Assembly (NCBI GenBank): GCA_946405655.1
Contig: CAMJHX010000098.1
Span: forward strand, 1 to 5,555
DNA: 5,555 nucleotides
Origin: an uncultured Clostridia bacterium
GTDB lineage: Bacteria; Bacillota; Clostridia; Oscillospirales; Oscillospiraceae
Direction of reading: 5' to 3'
This document shows, piece by piece, positions 1 through 5,487 of the stretch. The translations under genes were made by a program, and so were the position numbers. The notes beneath the pieces were generated by a model. That model was not told the origin of the DNA and did no database searches. It worked only from the letters and a program-made list of their open reading frames with translations. The stretch's first letter is position 1. Each line of letters begins with the position of its first letter.

Positions 1-251
1 AGCAGGTCAAGGCGGAGGCCAGCCGCTGCCTCGGCTGCGGCGTGAGCGTCGTCGACCCGAACCGCTGCATCGGCTGCGGCCTGTGCACCACGCGCTGCAT
101 GTTCGACGCGATCCACCTGCGCCGCGACCATCCCGAGGCCTCCGAGGGCTTCGTGGCCTGCGAGCAGCGTATTCCCGCACTGTTGCCCTACGTGGCAAAG
201 CGCGCGGTGAAGATCGTGAAGAAGACCGTTCAGGACAAGGTCAACAAGTAA
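1..251 (+). CDS. FAD-dependent/GltD-like oxidoreductase with 4Fe-4S ferredoxin domain, C-terminal fragment
   Basis: The frame is open from the left edge (first full codon at base 3) to TAA at 249-251, so about 82 C-terminal residues are visible and the start lies outside the window. The fragment begins with the segment EASRCLGCG. A ferredoxin motif CIGCGLCTTRC follows (C-x2-C-x2-C-x3-C), which would ligate one 4Fe-4S cluster. A basic, lysine-rich tail ends it. From family knowledge, a CLGCG segment followed closely by a ferredoxin motif is typical of GltD-like NAD(P)/FAD oxidoreductases with a fused C-terminal ferredoxin domain, found in many Clostridia. The flavin and nucleotide domains are not in the window, so substrate and partner cannot be named. 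The usual proline after the last cysteine is replaced by methionine (CMFDAI), a tolerated change. A GTG at 42 is internal and not a start. A strong terminator directly after the stop separates this gene from the next cluster. Confidence 0.75.
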   Translation, partial: QVKAEASRCLGCGVSVVDPNRCIGCGLCTTRCMFDAIHLRRDHPEASEGFVACEQRIPALLPYVAKRAVKIVKKTVQDKVNK

Positions 252-265
252 AGCAAATCCCACTC

Positions 266-301
266 TCAGGGGCTGCCGAAAGGCAGCCCCTGATTTCTGT
301 T
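266..301 (+). terminator. Rho-independent terminator of the oxidoreductase gene
   Basis: Bases 266-277 pair perfectly with 282-293, giving a 12-bp GC-rich stem around a GAAA tetraloop (278-281). A T-rich but imperfect tail (ATTTCTGTT) follows. The stem begins 14 nt after the stop codon of the oxidoreductase. The sequence shows a textbook intrinsic terminator, and it marks the boundary between the left gene and the scp cluster. Confidence 0.92.
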
Positions 302-342
302 GCAGACGCTGATGTATTCCCTTCCGTGCGGCAGATCCCGAC

Positions 343-371
343 TTGTTTTTCCGTTTTATTGTTGCTATAAT
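343..371 (+). promoter_or_regulatory. Sigma-A-type promoter of the protease-scpA-scpB cluster
   Basis: A perfect -10 hexamer TATAAT (366-371) lies exactly 17 bp downstream of TTGTTT (343-348), which keeps the conserved TTG of the -35 box. Transcription would start near 378-379, leaving a leader of about 20 nt before the ATG at 399. The region is AT-rich in a GC-rich window and lies just after the upstream terminator, as expected for a housekeeping promoter. No operator repeats were seen around it. Confidence 0.75.
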
Positions 372-398
372 AATATATCTATCTTTTTCGGTGATCCT

Positions 399-1073
399 AT
401 GAATACTGTCAAATCCATCTGGGAGGGTCTGGACTGGTCTTATCTGACGAACATCCTCCTTTCGATCATCCCGGCGCTGATCTGCATCACGCTGCATGAG
501 CTGAGCCACGGCTTTGTGGCCTACAAGCTCGGCGACACGACCGCGAAGGACGCGGGACGGCTGACGCTGAACCCCATTAAGCACCTCGACATCATGGGCA
601 TTCTGATGATGGTCGTGTTCCACTTCGGCTGGGCGAAGCCCGTGCCGGTGAACATGTACCGCTTCAAAAACCCGAAGCGCGGCATGGCGATCACCGCCGT
701 GGCGGGACCGCTGATGAACGTTCTGATCACGATCGTGTGTCTTTTCCTCTACGGGCTGCTGTATCGTTCGCTCGGGCAGGATCATTTCCTGATGAAAATC
801 ATCCAGATCACGGCGGTCCTGAGCATTTCCTTTGCGATCTTCAACATCCTCCCGATCAGCCCGCTGGACGGCTCGAAGGTGCTCTTCTCGGTGCTGCCGT
901 CGGAGCGGTATGATCAGCTGATGCGCTATGAGCGCTACGGCATGATCCTGCTGCTGGTGCTGGTCTCGTCCGGAATTCTCGGCAGACCGCTGAGCGCGGC
1001 AACGGACTGGGCGTTTGACAAACTCTTTATCTTTGCGGAGTGGGGCTATGAACTCATCGGAGCAATCCATTAA
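399..1073 (+). CDS. Site-2 protease (M50) family membrane metalloprotease
   Basis: The predicted protein of 224 residues is a polytopic membrane protein of the M50 site-2 protease family, which cleaves substrates within or near the membrane. HELSH (residues 33-37) is the zinc-binding HExxH, sitting at the end of a first hydrophobic helix (about 18-37). AGPLMN (102-107) begins another hydrophobic segment. NILPISPLDGS (149-159) is the conserved N-x2-P...LDG region, whose Asp157 should be the third zinc ligand. A further hydrophobic stretch lies near 185-200. The ATG at 399 was chosen because it follows GGTGATCC (390-397), which is complementary to the 16S rRNA 3' tail, and lies just downstream of the promoter. 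The frame is open back to base 300, but that stretch contains the promoter. The gene overlaps scpA by 26 nt. It belongs to the short group lacking PDZ and CBS domains. Its substrate is unknown, and I would not equate it with SpoIVFB. Confidence 0.9.
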   Translation: MNTVKSIWEGLDWSYLTNILLSIIPALICITLHELSHGFVAYKLGDTTAKDAGRLTLNPIKHLDIMGILMMVVFHFGWAKPVPVNMYRFKNPKRGMAITAVAGPLMNVLITIVCLFLYGLLYRSLGQDHFLMKIIQITAVLSISFAIFNILPISPLDGSKVLFSVLPSERYDQLMRYERYGMILLLVLVSSGILGRPLSAATDWAFDKLFIFAEWGYELIGAIH

Positions 1074-1884
1074 CCGGCTGGGCGACCCGACCTTCTTTCT
1101 GGAGGGCGTCGTCCACGAAAAAAGCGACATGGTGGATTTTGAAGGGCCGCTGAGCCTGATCCTCCTGCTGCTGAGCAAAAACAAGATCGAAATCCGGGAC
1201 ATTCCGATCGCGGAGATCACGGATCAGTATCTGGAATACTTAAACGCGATGGAGAAGCTCGACCTCGAGATCGCGAGCGAATTCGTGCAGATGGCGTCGT
1301 ATCTGCTCTATATCAAGACGCGGATGCTGCTCACGGAGGAGAAGGAGATCGACGAGCTGGAGCAGCTGATTGCCTCGCTCGAGCAGCTCAAGGCGAAGGA
1401 CACCTACACCGCGCTCAAATCCGTGACGCCGATGCTCGAGGCCGCGAGCCGGATGGGGCTGCAGTATCACTCGCGCCCGCCGGAGCCGCTGCCGAAAAAG
1501 GCGGGCGAATACCGCTACCGCATCGAGCCGGAGGATCTCTTAAAGGGCCTCCTATCGGTGTTCACGCGCGGCGGGGCGGCGCAGACGGAGCCGCTCGTCT
1601 TCAACGCGCCGAAGCGCATCACCTATTCCGTGCGCCAGAAGAGCCGGGATCTGATTGACCTGCTGCGCTCTGAGGGCGCCATGACGCTCAAGGCCCTGTA
1701 TCTGCGCTGCGAGAGCCGCAGCGAGATCGTGGCGACGTTTCTCTCCGTCCTCGAGCTCTGCAGCCTCGGCAGCCTGCGCCTGACGGAGGAGGAGGAGGGC
1801 GGCTACGTTGCGTCCTTCAAGGGCAGCGACGAGAAGATGGAAGAAATTCTGGATACCATTGCGGAATCCGTGGGAGAAGAATAA
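1048..1884 (+). CDS. scpA: Segregation and condensation protein ScpA (kleisin)
   Basis: ScpA is the kleisin subunit of the bacterial Smc-ScpA-ScpB condensin, which organises and segregates the chromosome. The 278-residue protein has the N-terminal signature FEGPL (31-35) followed by LSKNKIEIRDIPI. It also has the helix EFVQMASYLLYIKTRMLL (78-95) that contacts the Smc neck. A less conserved middle (about 100-200) binds ScpB, and a C-terminal winged helix (about 200-265) contacts the Smc head. The ATG at 1048 has a GGAGTGGG-like site just upstream and lies inside the end of the protease gene. The next ATG (1129, Met28) would remove residues DPTFFLEGVV. As I recall, related clostridial ScpA proteins carry a similar LEGVV segment, so the longer form is preferred. 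An oddity is that the usual aspartate of FEGPLDL is serine here (Ser36). scpB follows after one base. Confidence 0.95.
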   Translation: MNSSEQSINRLGDPTFFLEGVVHEKSDMVDFEGPLSLILLLLSKNKIEIRDIPIAEITDQYLEYLNAMEKLDLEIASEFVQMASYLLYIKTRMLLTEEKEIDELEQLIASLEQLKAKDTYTALKSVTPMLEAASRMGLQYHSRPPEPLPKKAGEYRYRIEPEDLLKGLLSVFTRGGAAQTEPLVFNAPKRITYSVRQKSRDLIDLLRSEGAMTLKALYLRCESRSEIVATFLSVLELCSLGSLRLTEEEEGGYVASFKGSDEKMEEILDTIAESVGEE

Positions 1885-1885
1885 C

Positions 1886-2509
1886 ATGGAACACGAAGAA
1901 CTGCTGTCCGCCGTGGAGGCGATCATCTTTGCAGCCGGCGAGCCGATCGAGGCGAGCCGCATCGGTCTCGTGCTCGGCGAGGAGACGGAGAAGATCATCT
2001 CCTGCGCGCGCGAGCTCGCGGACGCCTATGAGGAATCGAAGAGCGGCATCCGTCTCGTGCGGATGAACGAGCGGCTGCAGCTGTGCTCGGCGCCGGAATT
2101 TGCGGCCTATGTGCAGCGCGCGCTCGAGCAGCGAAAGCCGCCGAGACTCAGCCAGTCGGCGCTGGAGGTCCTCGCCGTGACGGCGTATTTCCAGCCCGTC
2201 ACCCGCGCCTACATCGACCAGGTGCGCGGCGTGGACAGCTCGTATACCGTAACGACGCTCTTGGACCGTGGGCTCATCGAGGCCGCGGGCAGGCTCGAGG
2301 CCCCGGGCAGGCCGACGCTCTATCGCACGAGCGATCTCTTCCTGCGCACGATGGGCATGACGACGCTCGAGGAGCTGCCCGTGCTGCCGGACATGACCAC
2401 CAGCGAGGGCACCGAGAAGCTGCAGGCCGCCATCGAGCAGCTGCAGAACCGCGGCGAGCAGATCGAGCTGAAAGAGGAAGAAGCACCCGAGGAGAAGCCC
2501 GAGGAGTGA
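1886..2509 (+). CDS. scpB: Segregation and condensation protein ScpB
   Basis: ScpB dimerises and embraces the middle of ScpA in the Smc condensin complex in the cytoplasm. The 207-residue protein has two winged-helix domains. The first is at about 1-80 and begins with a segment typical of the family, LLSAVEAIIFAAGEPI. The second, at about 88-165, carries the strongest family signature: LEVLAVTAYFQPVTR (93-107), IDQVRGVDS and GRLEAPGRPTLYRT (135-148). An acidic, probably disordered tail fills the last 30 or so residues. The ATG at 1886 sits one base after the scpA stop and 6 nt after GGGAGAAG within the scpA end, so translational coupling with scpA is likely and would help stoichiometric production. 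Length is normal for the family. A longer reading from 1808 has no support. Confidence 0.95.
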   Translation: MEHEELLSAVEAIIFAAGEPIEASRIGLVLGEETEKIISCARELADAYEESKSGIRLVRMNERLQLCSAPEFAAYVQRALEQRKPPRLSQSALEVLAVTAYFQPVTRAYIDQVRGVDSSYTVTTLLDRGLIEAAGRLEAPGRPTLYRTSDLFLRTMGMTTLEELPVLPDMTTSEGTEKLQAAIEQLQNRGEQIELKEEEAPEEKPEE

Positions 2510-2516
2510 GGACGCA

Positions 2517-3134
2517 TTGACCACCGCGCTCTGGATATTGCTCATCATCGCGCTGCTGCTCACGGCACTGAATCTGCTGCGCGTGGGCGTGGACGCGGAA
2601 TATGACGGCGAGGCGCTGTTTCTCCGCCTGAAGGCAGGGCCCGTGAAGCTCACGATCCTGCCGAAGCGGGAAAAGCCCGAAAAGCCCAAAAAGGAAAAGA
2701 AGAAAAAAACCAAGCCGCCGAAGGACGACGAGGCCGAGGAGCAGCCCAAAAAGAAAAAGAAATCTCCGCTCACGCTCCCGACGCTCCTGAAGCTCGTGCG
2801 CCCCGCGCTCGAGGCCGTGGGCTCGTTTCGGCGAAAGCTCTCGGTCGATCTGCTGCGGCTGCACGCGCGCATCGGCACGAGTGACCCTTACAATACCGCC
2901 ATGACCTTCGCGTATCTGCAGTCGGCGGTCTATGGCCTGCAGCCGCTCGCGGAGCGGGCGCTGAACGTGAAGGAGCGCGACGTCTGGCTCACGCCGGACT
3001 TTACAAGCGACGCCATCGCCGCCGAGGGGCGGCTGATCGGCACAATCCGCATCGGGCAGATCGTATGGATCGCCCTTGTGCTCGGCTGGAAGGCGCTGCT
3101 GGTCATCATTCGGCAGCACAAACGGAAAGGATGA
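2517..3134 (+). CDS. DUF2953 domain membrane protein (YtfI-like)
   Basis: The 205-residue protein has one N-terminal transmembrane helix (about 4-21) and a short beta-rich segment (22-49). A very basic lysine/glutamate/proline linker spans 50-82. The rest includes the segment GTSDPYNTAMTFAYLQSAVYG, which resembles the DUF2953 core, and a hydrophobic C-terminal stretch (about 181-200) ending in a basic tail. It has no recognised enzymatic motif. In Bacillus, a DUF2953 protein (YtfI) is encoded next to GerW (YtfJ), and the same adjacency here supports the call and a sporulation link. The start is a TTG at 2517, chosen because TGAGG (2507-2511) lies 5 nt upstream, the gap to scpB is only 7 nt, and translation gives the membrane helix immediately. 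No ATG near this position would keep the helix. The linker is coded by adenine runs, including seven As at 2703-2709. Function is unknown. Confidence 0.8.
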   Translation: MTTALWILLIIALLLTALNLLRVGVDAEYDGEALFLRLKAGPVKLTILPKREKPEKPKKEKKKKTKPPKDDEAEEQPKKKKKSPLTLPTLLKLVRPALEAVGSFRRKLSVDLLRLHARIGTSDPYNTAMTFAYLQSAVYGLQPLAERALNVKERDVWLTPDFTSDAIAAEGRLIGTIRIGQIVWIALVLGWKALLVIIRQHKRKG

Positions 3135-3141
3135 AAGCGAA

Positions 3142-3510
3142 ATGGATAATCACGACATCACCTCCATCATGAACGCGACCATGGCAAAGATCAAGGAGCT
3201 TGTGGACACGAACACCGTGGTCGGCAAGCCCATCGTCACGCCGGACGACATCACGCTCATTCCCCTCTCGAAGGTCAGCTTCGGCTTCGCCAGCGGCGGC
3301 ACGGAATATCCCACGAAGAACCAGCAGGGGCTCGGCGCGGGCTCCGGCGCGGGCGTGAAGGTCGAGCCGATGGGCTTTCTGATCATCAAGGACGGCAACG
3401 TGCGCATGATGAACATCGCCCCGACGAACAACACCGTCGACCGCATCATCGACATGGCGCCGACGGTGATGGACAGGGTGGATGCGTTCATTGATAAAAG
3501 GAAGAAATAA
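3142..3510 (+). CDS. gerW: GerW family sporulation protein (YtfJ)
   Basis: The 122-residue protein shows the family hallmarks clearly. VGKPIVTPDDITLIPLSKVSFGF occupies about 27-49, ASGGTEY 50-56, and the glycine-rich GLGAGSGAGVKVEPMGFLII 63-82. A C-terminal amphipathic helix ends in basic residues. In Bacillus subtilis GerW (YtfJ) is a forespore-made protein needed for normal L-alanine germination response; the molecular activity is unknown. Many non-spore bacteria carry homologues, so the family alone does not prove sporulation. The ATG at 3142 lies 7 nt after the DUF2953 stop, with AAAGGA (3126-3131) 10 nt upstream. This gene ends the tight cluster; the repeat hairpin begins within 11 nt of its stop. 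Because no separate promoter is visible, it is probably transcribed from the vegetative-type promoter at 343-371. An internal sporulation promoter within the GC-rich upstream genes cannot be ruled out by eye. Confidence 0.93.
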   Translation: MDNHDITSIMNATMAKIKELVDTNTVVGKPIVTPDDITLIPLSKVSFGFASGGTEYPTKNQQGLGAGSGAGVKVEPMGFLIIKDGNVRMMNIAPTNNTVDRIIDMAPTVMDRVDAFIDKRKK

Positions 3511-3518
3511 AAAATGTT

Positions 3519-3595
3519 CGAGTTAGGAGTGAGGAGTTAGGAGTGAGGAGTTGGATTTCCGTTCACTCCTAACTCCTAATTCCTAACTCCTAACT
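3519..3595. repeat. Heptamer-built palindromic repeat, copy 1 (complete)
   Basis: This is an interspersed repeat whose second copy is at 5488-5555. The left arm is two exact tandem copies of GTTAGGAGTGAGGA (3522-3535 and 3536-3549), itself two 7-nt units. The right arm (3565-3595) is built from CTCCTAA-type heptamers. Bases 3521-3551 pair with 3565-3595 to give a 31-position stem with only two mismatches (G3531/A3585, G3545/A3571) and one G-T pair (G3536/T3580). The tip is TGGATTTCCGTTC (3552-3564). It starts 8 nt after the gerW stop. There is no U-run on its 3' side, so it is not a standard terminator for the gerW transcript. It could be a mobile REP/MITE-like unit or an RNA 3'-end stabiliser; function is inferred only. 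Confidence 0.93.
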
Positions 3596-3625
3596 AATAT
3601 TACATAAAAAGAGCTGCCGCATGGA

Positions 3626-3656
3626 ATACTGGCATCACGGAAAGGTGATGCAGTAT
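3626..3656 (+). promoter_or_regulatory. Leader hairpin covering the carboxypeptidase ribosome binding site and start
   Basis: Bases 3632-3638 (GCATCAC) pair perfectly with 3645-3651 (GTGATGC). After a single bulged G3631, 3626-3630 (ATACT) pair with 3652-3656 (AGTAT). The six-base loop is GGAAAG. The Shine-Dalgarno AAGGTGA (3642-3648) lies partly in the loop and partly in the 3' strand, and the first two bases of the ATG at 3655 are paired. The structure would limit ribosome access unless opened. No riboswitch family is recognised, so a regulatory role is an inference. Confidence 0.6.
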
Positions 3657-4776
3657 GAAAAAAGGTTTGCTCTGTCTGCTCCTCTGCGTTCTGCTCTGCG
3701 TGCCGGTCTGCGCTGCGGACGCGCCGGAAAACTCCGCGCGCTCCTGCATTCTCGTCTGCATGGACGGCGGGCGGGTGCTTTATGAGAAGAACGCGGATGA
3801 ATTTCTGCCGATTGCGAGCACGACGAAGATCATGACGGCGATGCTGGTTTTGGAGTCCTGCAAGCTTGACGATGAAGTCGTCATCCCGCCGGCGTGCGCC
3901 GACGTGGAGGGCTCGAGCATGGATCTGACGCCGGGCGAGACCGTCTCGGTGGAGGATCTGCTCTATGGGCTGATGCTCCAGTCCGGCAACGACGCCGCCG
4001 TCGCGCTCGCGATCCACGCGGCGGGCTCGGTGGACGCCTTTGCCGACCGGATGAACGAAAAGTGCAGTGAGCTGGGCTTAACACATACACATTATGTCAA
4101 CCCACATGGACTTGACGCCGAGGGACAGGGCTCCACGGCGCGGGAGCTCGCCGTGATCTCTCAGGCCGCAATGGAAAACCCGACCTTCCGCGCTCTCGTC
4201 TCCACGGAGCGGAAAACGATCGGGGATAAAACTTATGTAAACCACAATCGCCTGCTGCGCACCTATCCCGGCGCGGTGGGCGTGAAGACCGGATATACGA
4301 TGGCGGCTGGGCGCATCCTCGTCTCCTGCGCGGAGCGGGGCGGGATGCGCCTGCTGTGCGTGACGATCTCGGACCCGGACGACTGGGACGATCACACGGC
4401 GCTGCTCGACTGGGGCTTTCAGGCATACCGCATGTTCGAGGGCGAGGGCATTTCCTATGTGCTCCCCGTCTTCTCCGGCGAGGCGCGCGCCTGCGCCGTT
4501 GTGCCGAAGGAGACGCCGAGGCTGCTGCTCGCCGCAGACGAGACGCCGAAGATTCGTGCCGCGCTGCCGCGGTTCGTGTTCGCCCCGCTCAAACGCGGGC
4601 AGAGTCTCGGCACGCTGACGCTCACCGCGCCGGACGGCACGGAGACCTCCGTGCCGCTCGTCTGCGCCGGGGCGGTGCCGGAGGATGCGGCGATGCCCCT
4701 CTCCTTCCCGGAGAAGCTCGCGCGGTTCTGGCATCTCGCGGGGCGGGCGCTCTTTTCGTTTAACTTACAGATTTGA
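3655..4776 (+). CDS. dacF: D-alanyl-D-alanine carboxypeptidase, secreted (DacF/DacB-like, S11)
   Basis: This is a low-molecular-weight penicillin-binding protein that removes the terminal D-alanine from peptidoglycan stem peptides outside the membrane. The 373-residue protein has a signal peptide (1 to about 20 or 21; cleavage after VCA or CAA). All three active-site motifs of the S11 family follow: STTK (55-58, nucleophile Ser55 and Lys58), SGN (110-112) and KTG (211-213). YVNPHGLD (147-154) is another conserved element. The region after about 260 is the poorly conserved C-terminal domain, and the last 25 or so residues look like an amphipathic membrane anchor (FPEKLARFWHLAGRALFSF). The start ATG has AAGGTGA 6 nt upstream, inside a hairpin. 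DacF and DacB are close relatives that sequence alone does not separate; the scp/rluB context matches the Bacillus dacB locus. Signal-peptide cysteines 7, 11, 15 and 19 are evenly spaced. rluB follows after 10 nt. Confidence 0.93.
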   Translation: MKKGLLCLLLCVLLCVPVCAADAPENSARSCILVCMDGGRVLYEKNADEFLPIASTTKIMTAMLVLESCKLDDEVVIPPACADVEGSSMDLTPGETVSVEDLLYGLMLQSGNDAAVALAIHAAGSVDAFADRMNEKCSELGLTHTHYVNPHGLDAEGQGSTARELAVISQAAMENPTFRALVSTERKTIGDKTYVNHNRLLRTYPGAVGVKTGYTMAAGRILVSCAERGGMRLLCVTISDPDDWDDHTALLDWGFQAYRMFEGEGISYVLPVFSGEARACAVVPKETPRLLLAADETPKIRAALPRFVFAPLKRGQSLGTLTLTAPDGTETSVPLVCAGAVPEDAAMPLSFPEKLARFWHLAGRALFSFNLQI

Positions 4777-4786
4777 GGTGAAGACC

Positions 4787-5485
4787 ATGCTGCAGCGGCT
4801 GCAGAAGTGCATTGCGCAGTCGGGGCTCTGCTCCCGGCGCGCGGCGGAGGCCATGATTGAGGCGGGGCGCGTGACCGTGAACGGCGAGAGAGCCGCGCTC
4901 GGCGCCTCCGCCGACCCGGAGACGGACGACATTCGCGTGAACGGCGCACCCCTGCCGCGCGCGGAGGAACACGTCTATCTCATGCTGCACAAGCCGCGCG
5001 GCTATGTGACGACGCTCTCGGACGAGCAGGGGCGCCGCACCGTGGCGGAGCTCGTCGCGGACGCGGGCGCGAGAGTCTATCCCGTCGGGCGGCTGGATCT
5101 CGACAGCGAGGGGCTGCTGCTCCTCACAAACGACGGCGAGGCGGCACATGCGCTCATGCATCCCTCGCACACGGTGGACAAGGTCTACCACGTGACGGTT
5201 TCTGGCGCGCCGCTCGAGGACGCGGCGGAGATCATCCGCAGTATCACGGATCTCGACGGCGAGCGCGTCCGCCCCGCCGGGGTGGAGATCCTCGACGCAG
5301 ACCGGCTCGCCGTGACGATCCACGAGGGCAAAAACCGGCAGGTCCGACGCCTCTGCGCCAAGGCGGGACTCACCGTGCACAGGCTGGTGAGAGTGAGCGA
5401 GGGAAAGCTGAAGCTGGGCGATCTCAAGAGAGGGACGTGGAGATACTTGACTGCGGACGAAATTGCTTACATCAAGCAGATTTGA
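4787..5485 (+). CDS. rluB: 23S rRNA pseudouridine synthase, RsuA/RluB family
   Basis: The enzyme isomerises a uridine to pseudouridine in ribosomal RNA; RluB targets 23S rRNA near position 2605 (E. coli numbering). The 232-residue protein has an N-terminal S4 RNA-binding domain (about 2-60; RLQKCIAQSGLCSRRAAEAMI, RVTVNG). The catalytic domain then contains MLHKPRGYVTT (66-76), GRLDLDSEGLLLLTNDGE (101-118) with catalytic Asp104, and EGKNRQVRRL (180-189). Length and order are normal for Gram-positive RluB. RsuA, RluE and RluF are alternatives within the family, but the S4 domain and the position near scpAB and dac favour RluB. The ATG at 4787 has GAGGTGA (4775-4781) 5 nt upstream, overlapping the end of the carboxypeptidase gene, so the two are likely co-transcribed and coupled. 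A longer reading from 4685 would duplicate the carboxypeptidase 3' end in another frame and is rejected. Confidence 0.93.
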   Translation: MLQRLQKCIAQSGLCSRRAAEAMIEAGRVTVNGERAALGASADPETDDIRVNGAPLPRAEEHVYLMLHKPRGYVTTLSDEQGRRTVAELVADAGARVYPVGRLDLDSEGLLLLTNDGEAAHALMHPSHTVDKVYHVTVSGAPLEDAAEIIRSITDLDGERVRPAGVEILDADRLAVTIHEGKNRQVRRLCAKAGLTVHRLVRVSEGKLKLGDLKRGTWRYLTADEIAYIKQI

Positions 5486-5487
5486 TG

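Noticed and set aside
300..398. N-terminal extension of the M50 protease from TTG at 300 or ATG at 312
   Set aside because: This stretch contains the -35 and -10 boxes and the start of the leader. A 16S-complementary site precedes the ATG at 399, and the extension is not needed for the fold.
1817..2878. Long antisense open frame of about 353 codons opposite scpB and the DUF2953 gene
   Set aside because: It lies over two confidently identified genes, has low-complexity composition (Ser/Phe/Arg-rich) and is expected from GC-rich codon bias on the opposite strand.
3509..3595. Repeat copy 1 read as an intrinsic terminator for the minus strand (T6 run after the hairpin)
   Set aside because: The six As at 3509-3514 would give a U-tract six bases past the stem on the minus strand, but no minus-strand gene needs it and copy 2 lacks the run at the same place.
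3519..3595. CRISPR array or tandem minisatellite
   Set aside because: The 7/14-nt periodicity has no spacers and is confined to the two arms of one palindrome.
3511..3605. Target-site duplication around repeat copy 1
   Set aside because: The bases flanking the palindrome (…TGTTCG left, AATATT right) do not form a direct repeat, so insertion by a duplicating transposase is not supported.
3621..3785. Possible upstream small open frame (54 codons) overlapping the carboxypeptidase start in another frame
   Set aside because: No Shine-Dalgarno precedes the ATG at 3621, and most of it is an Arg/Leu-rich out-of-frame reading of the signal-peptide region.
4078..4734. Antisense open frame of about 218 codons opposite the carboxypeptidase gene
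   Set aside because: Arg/Glu/His-rich shadow of the sense codons with no recognisable domain or ribosome binding site.
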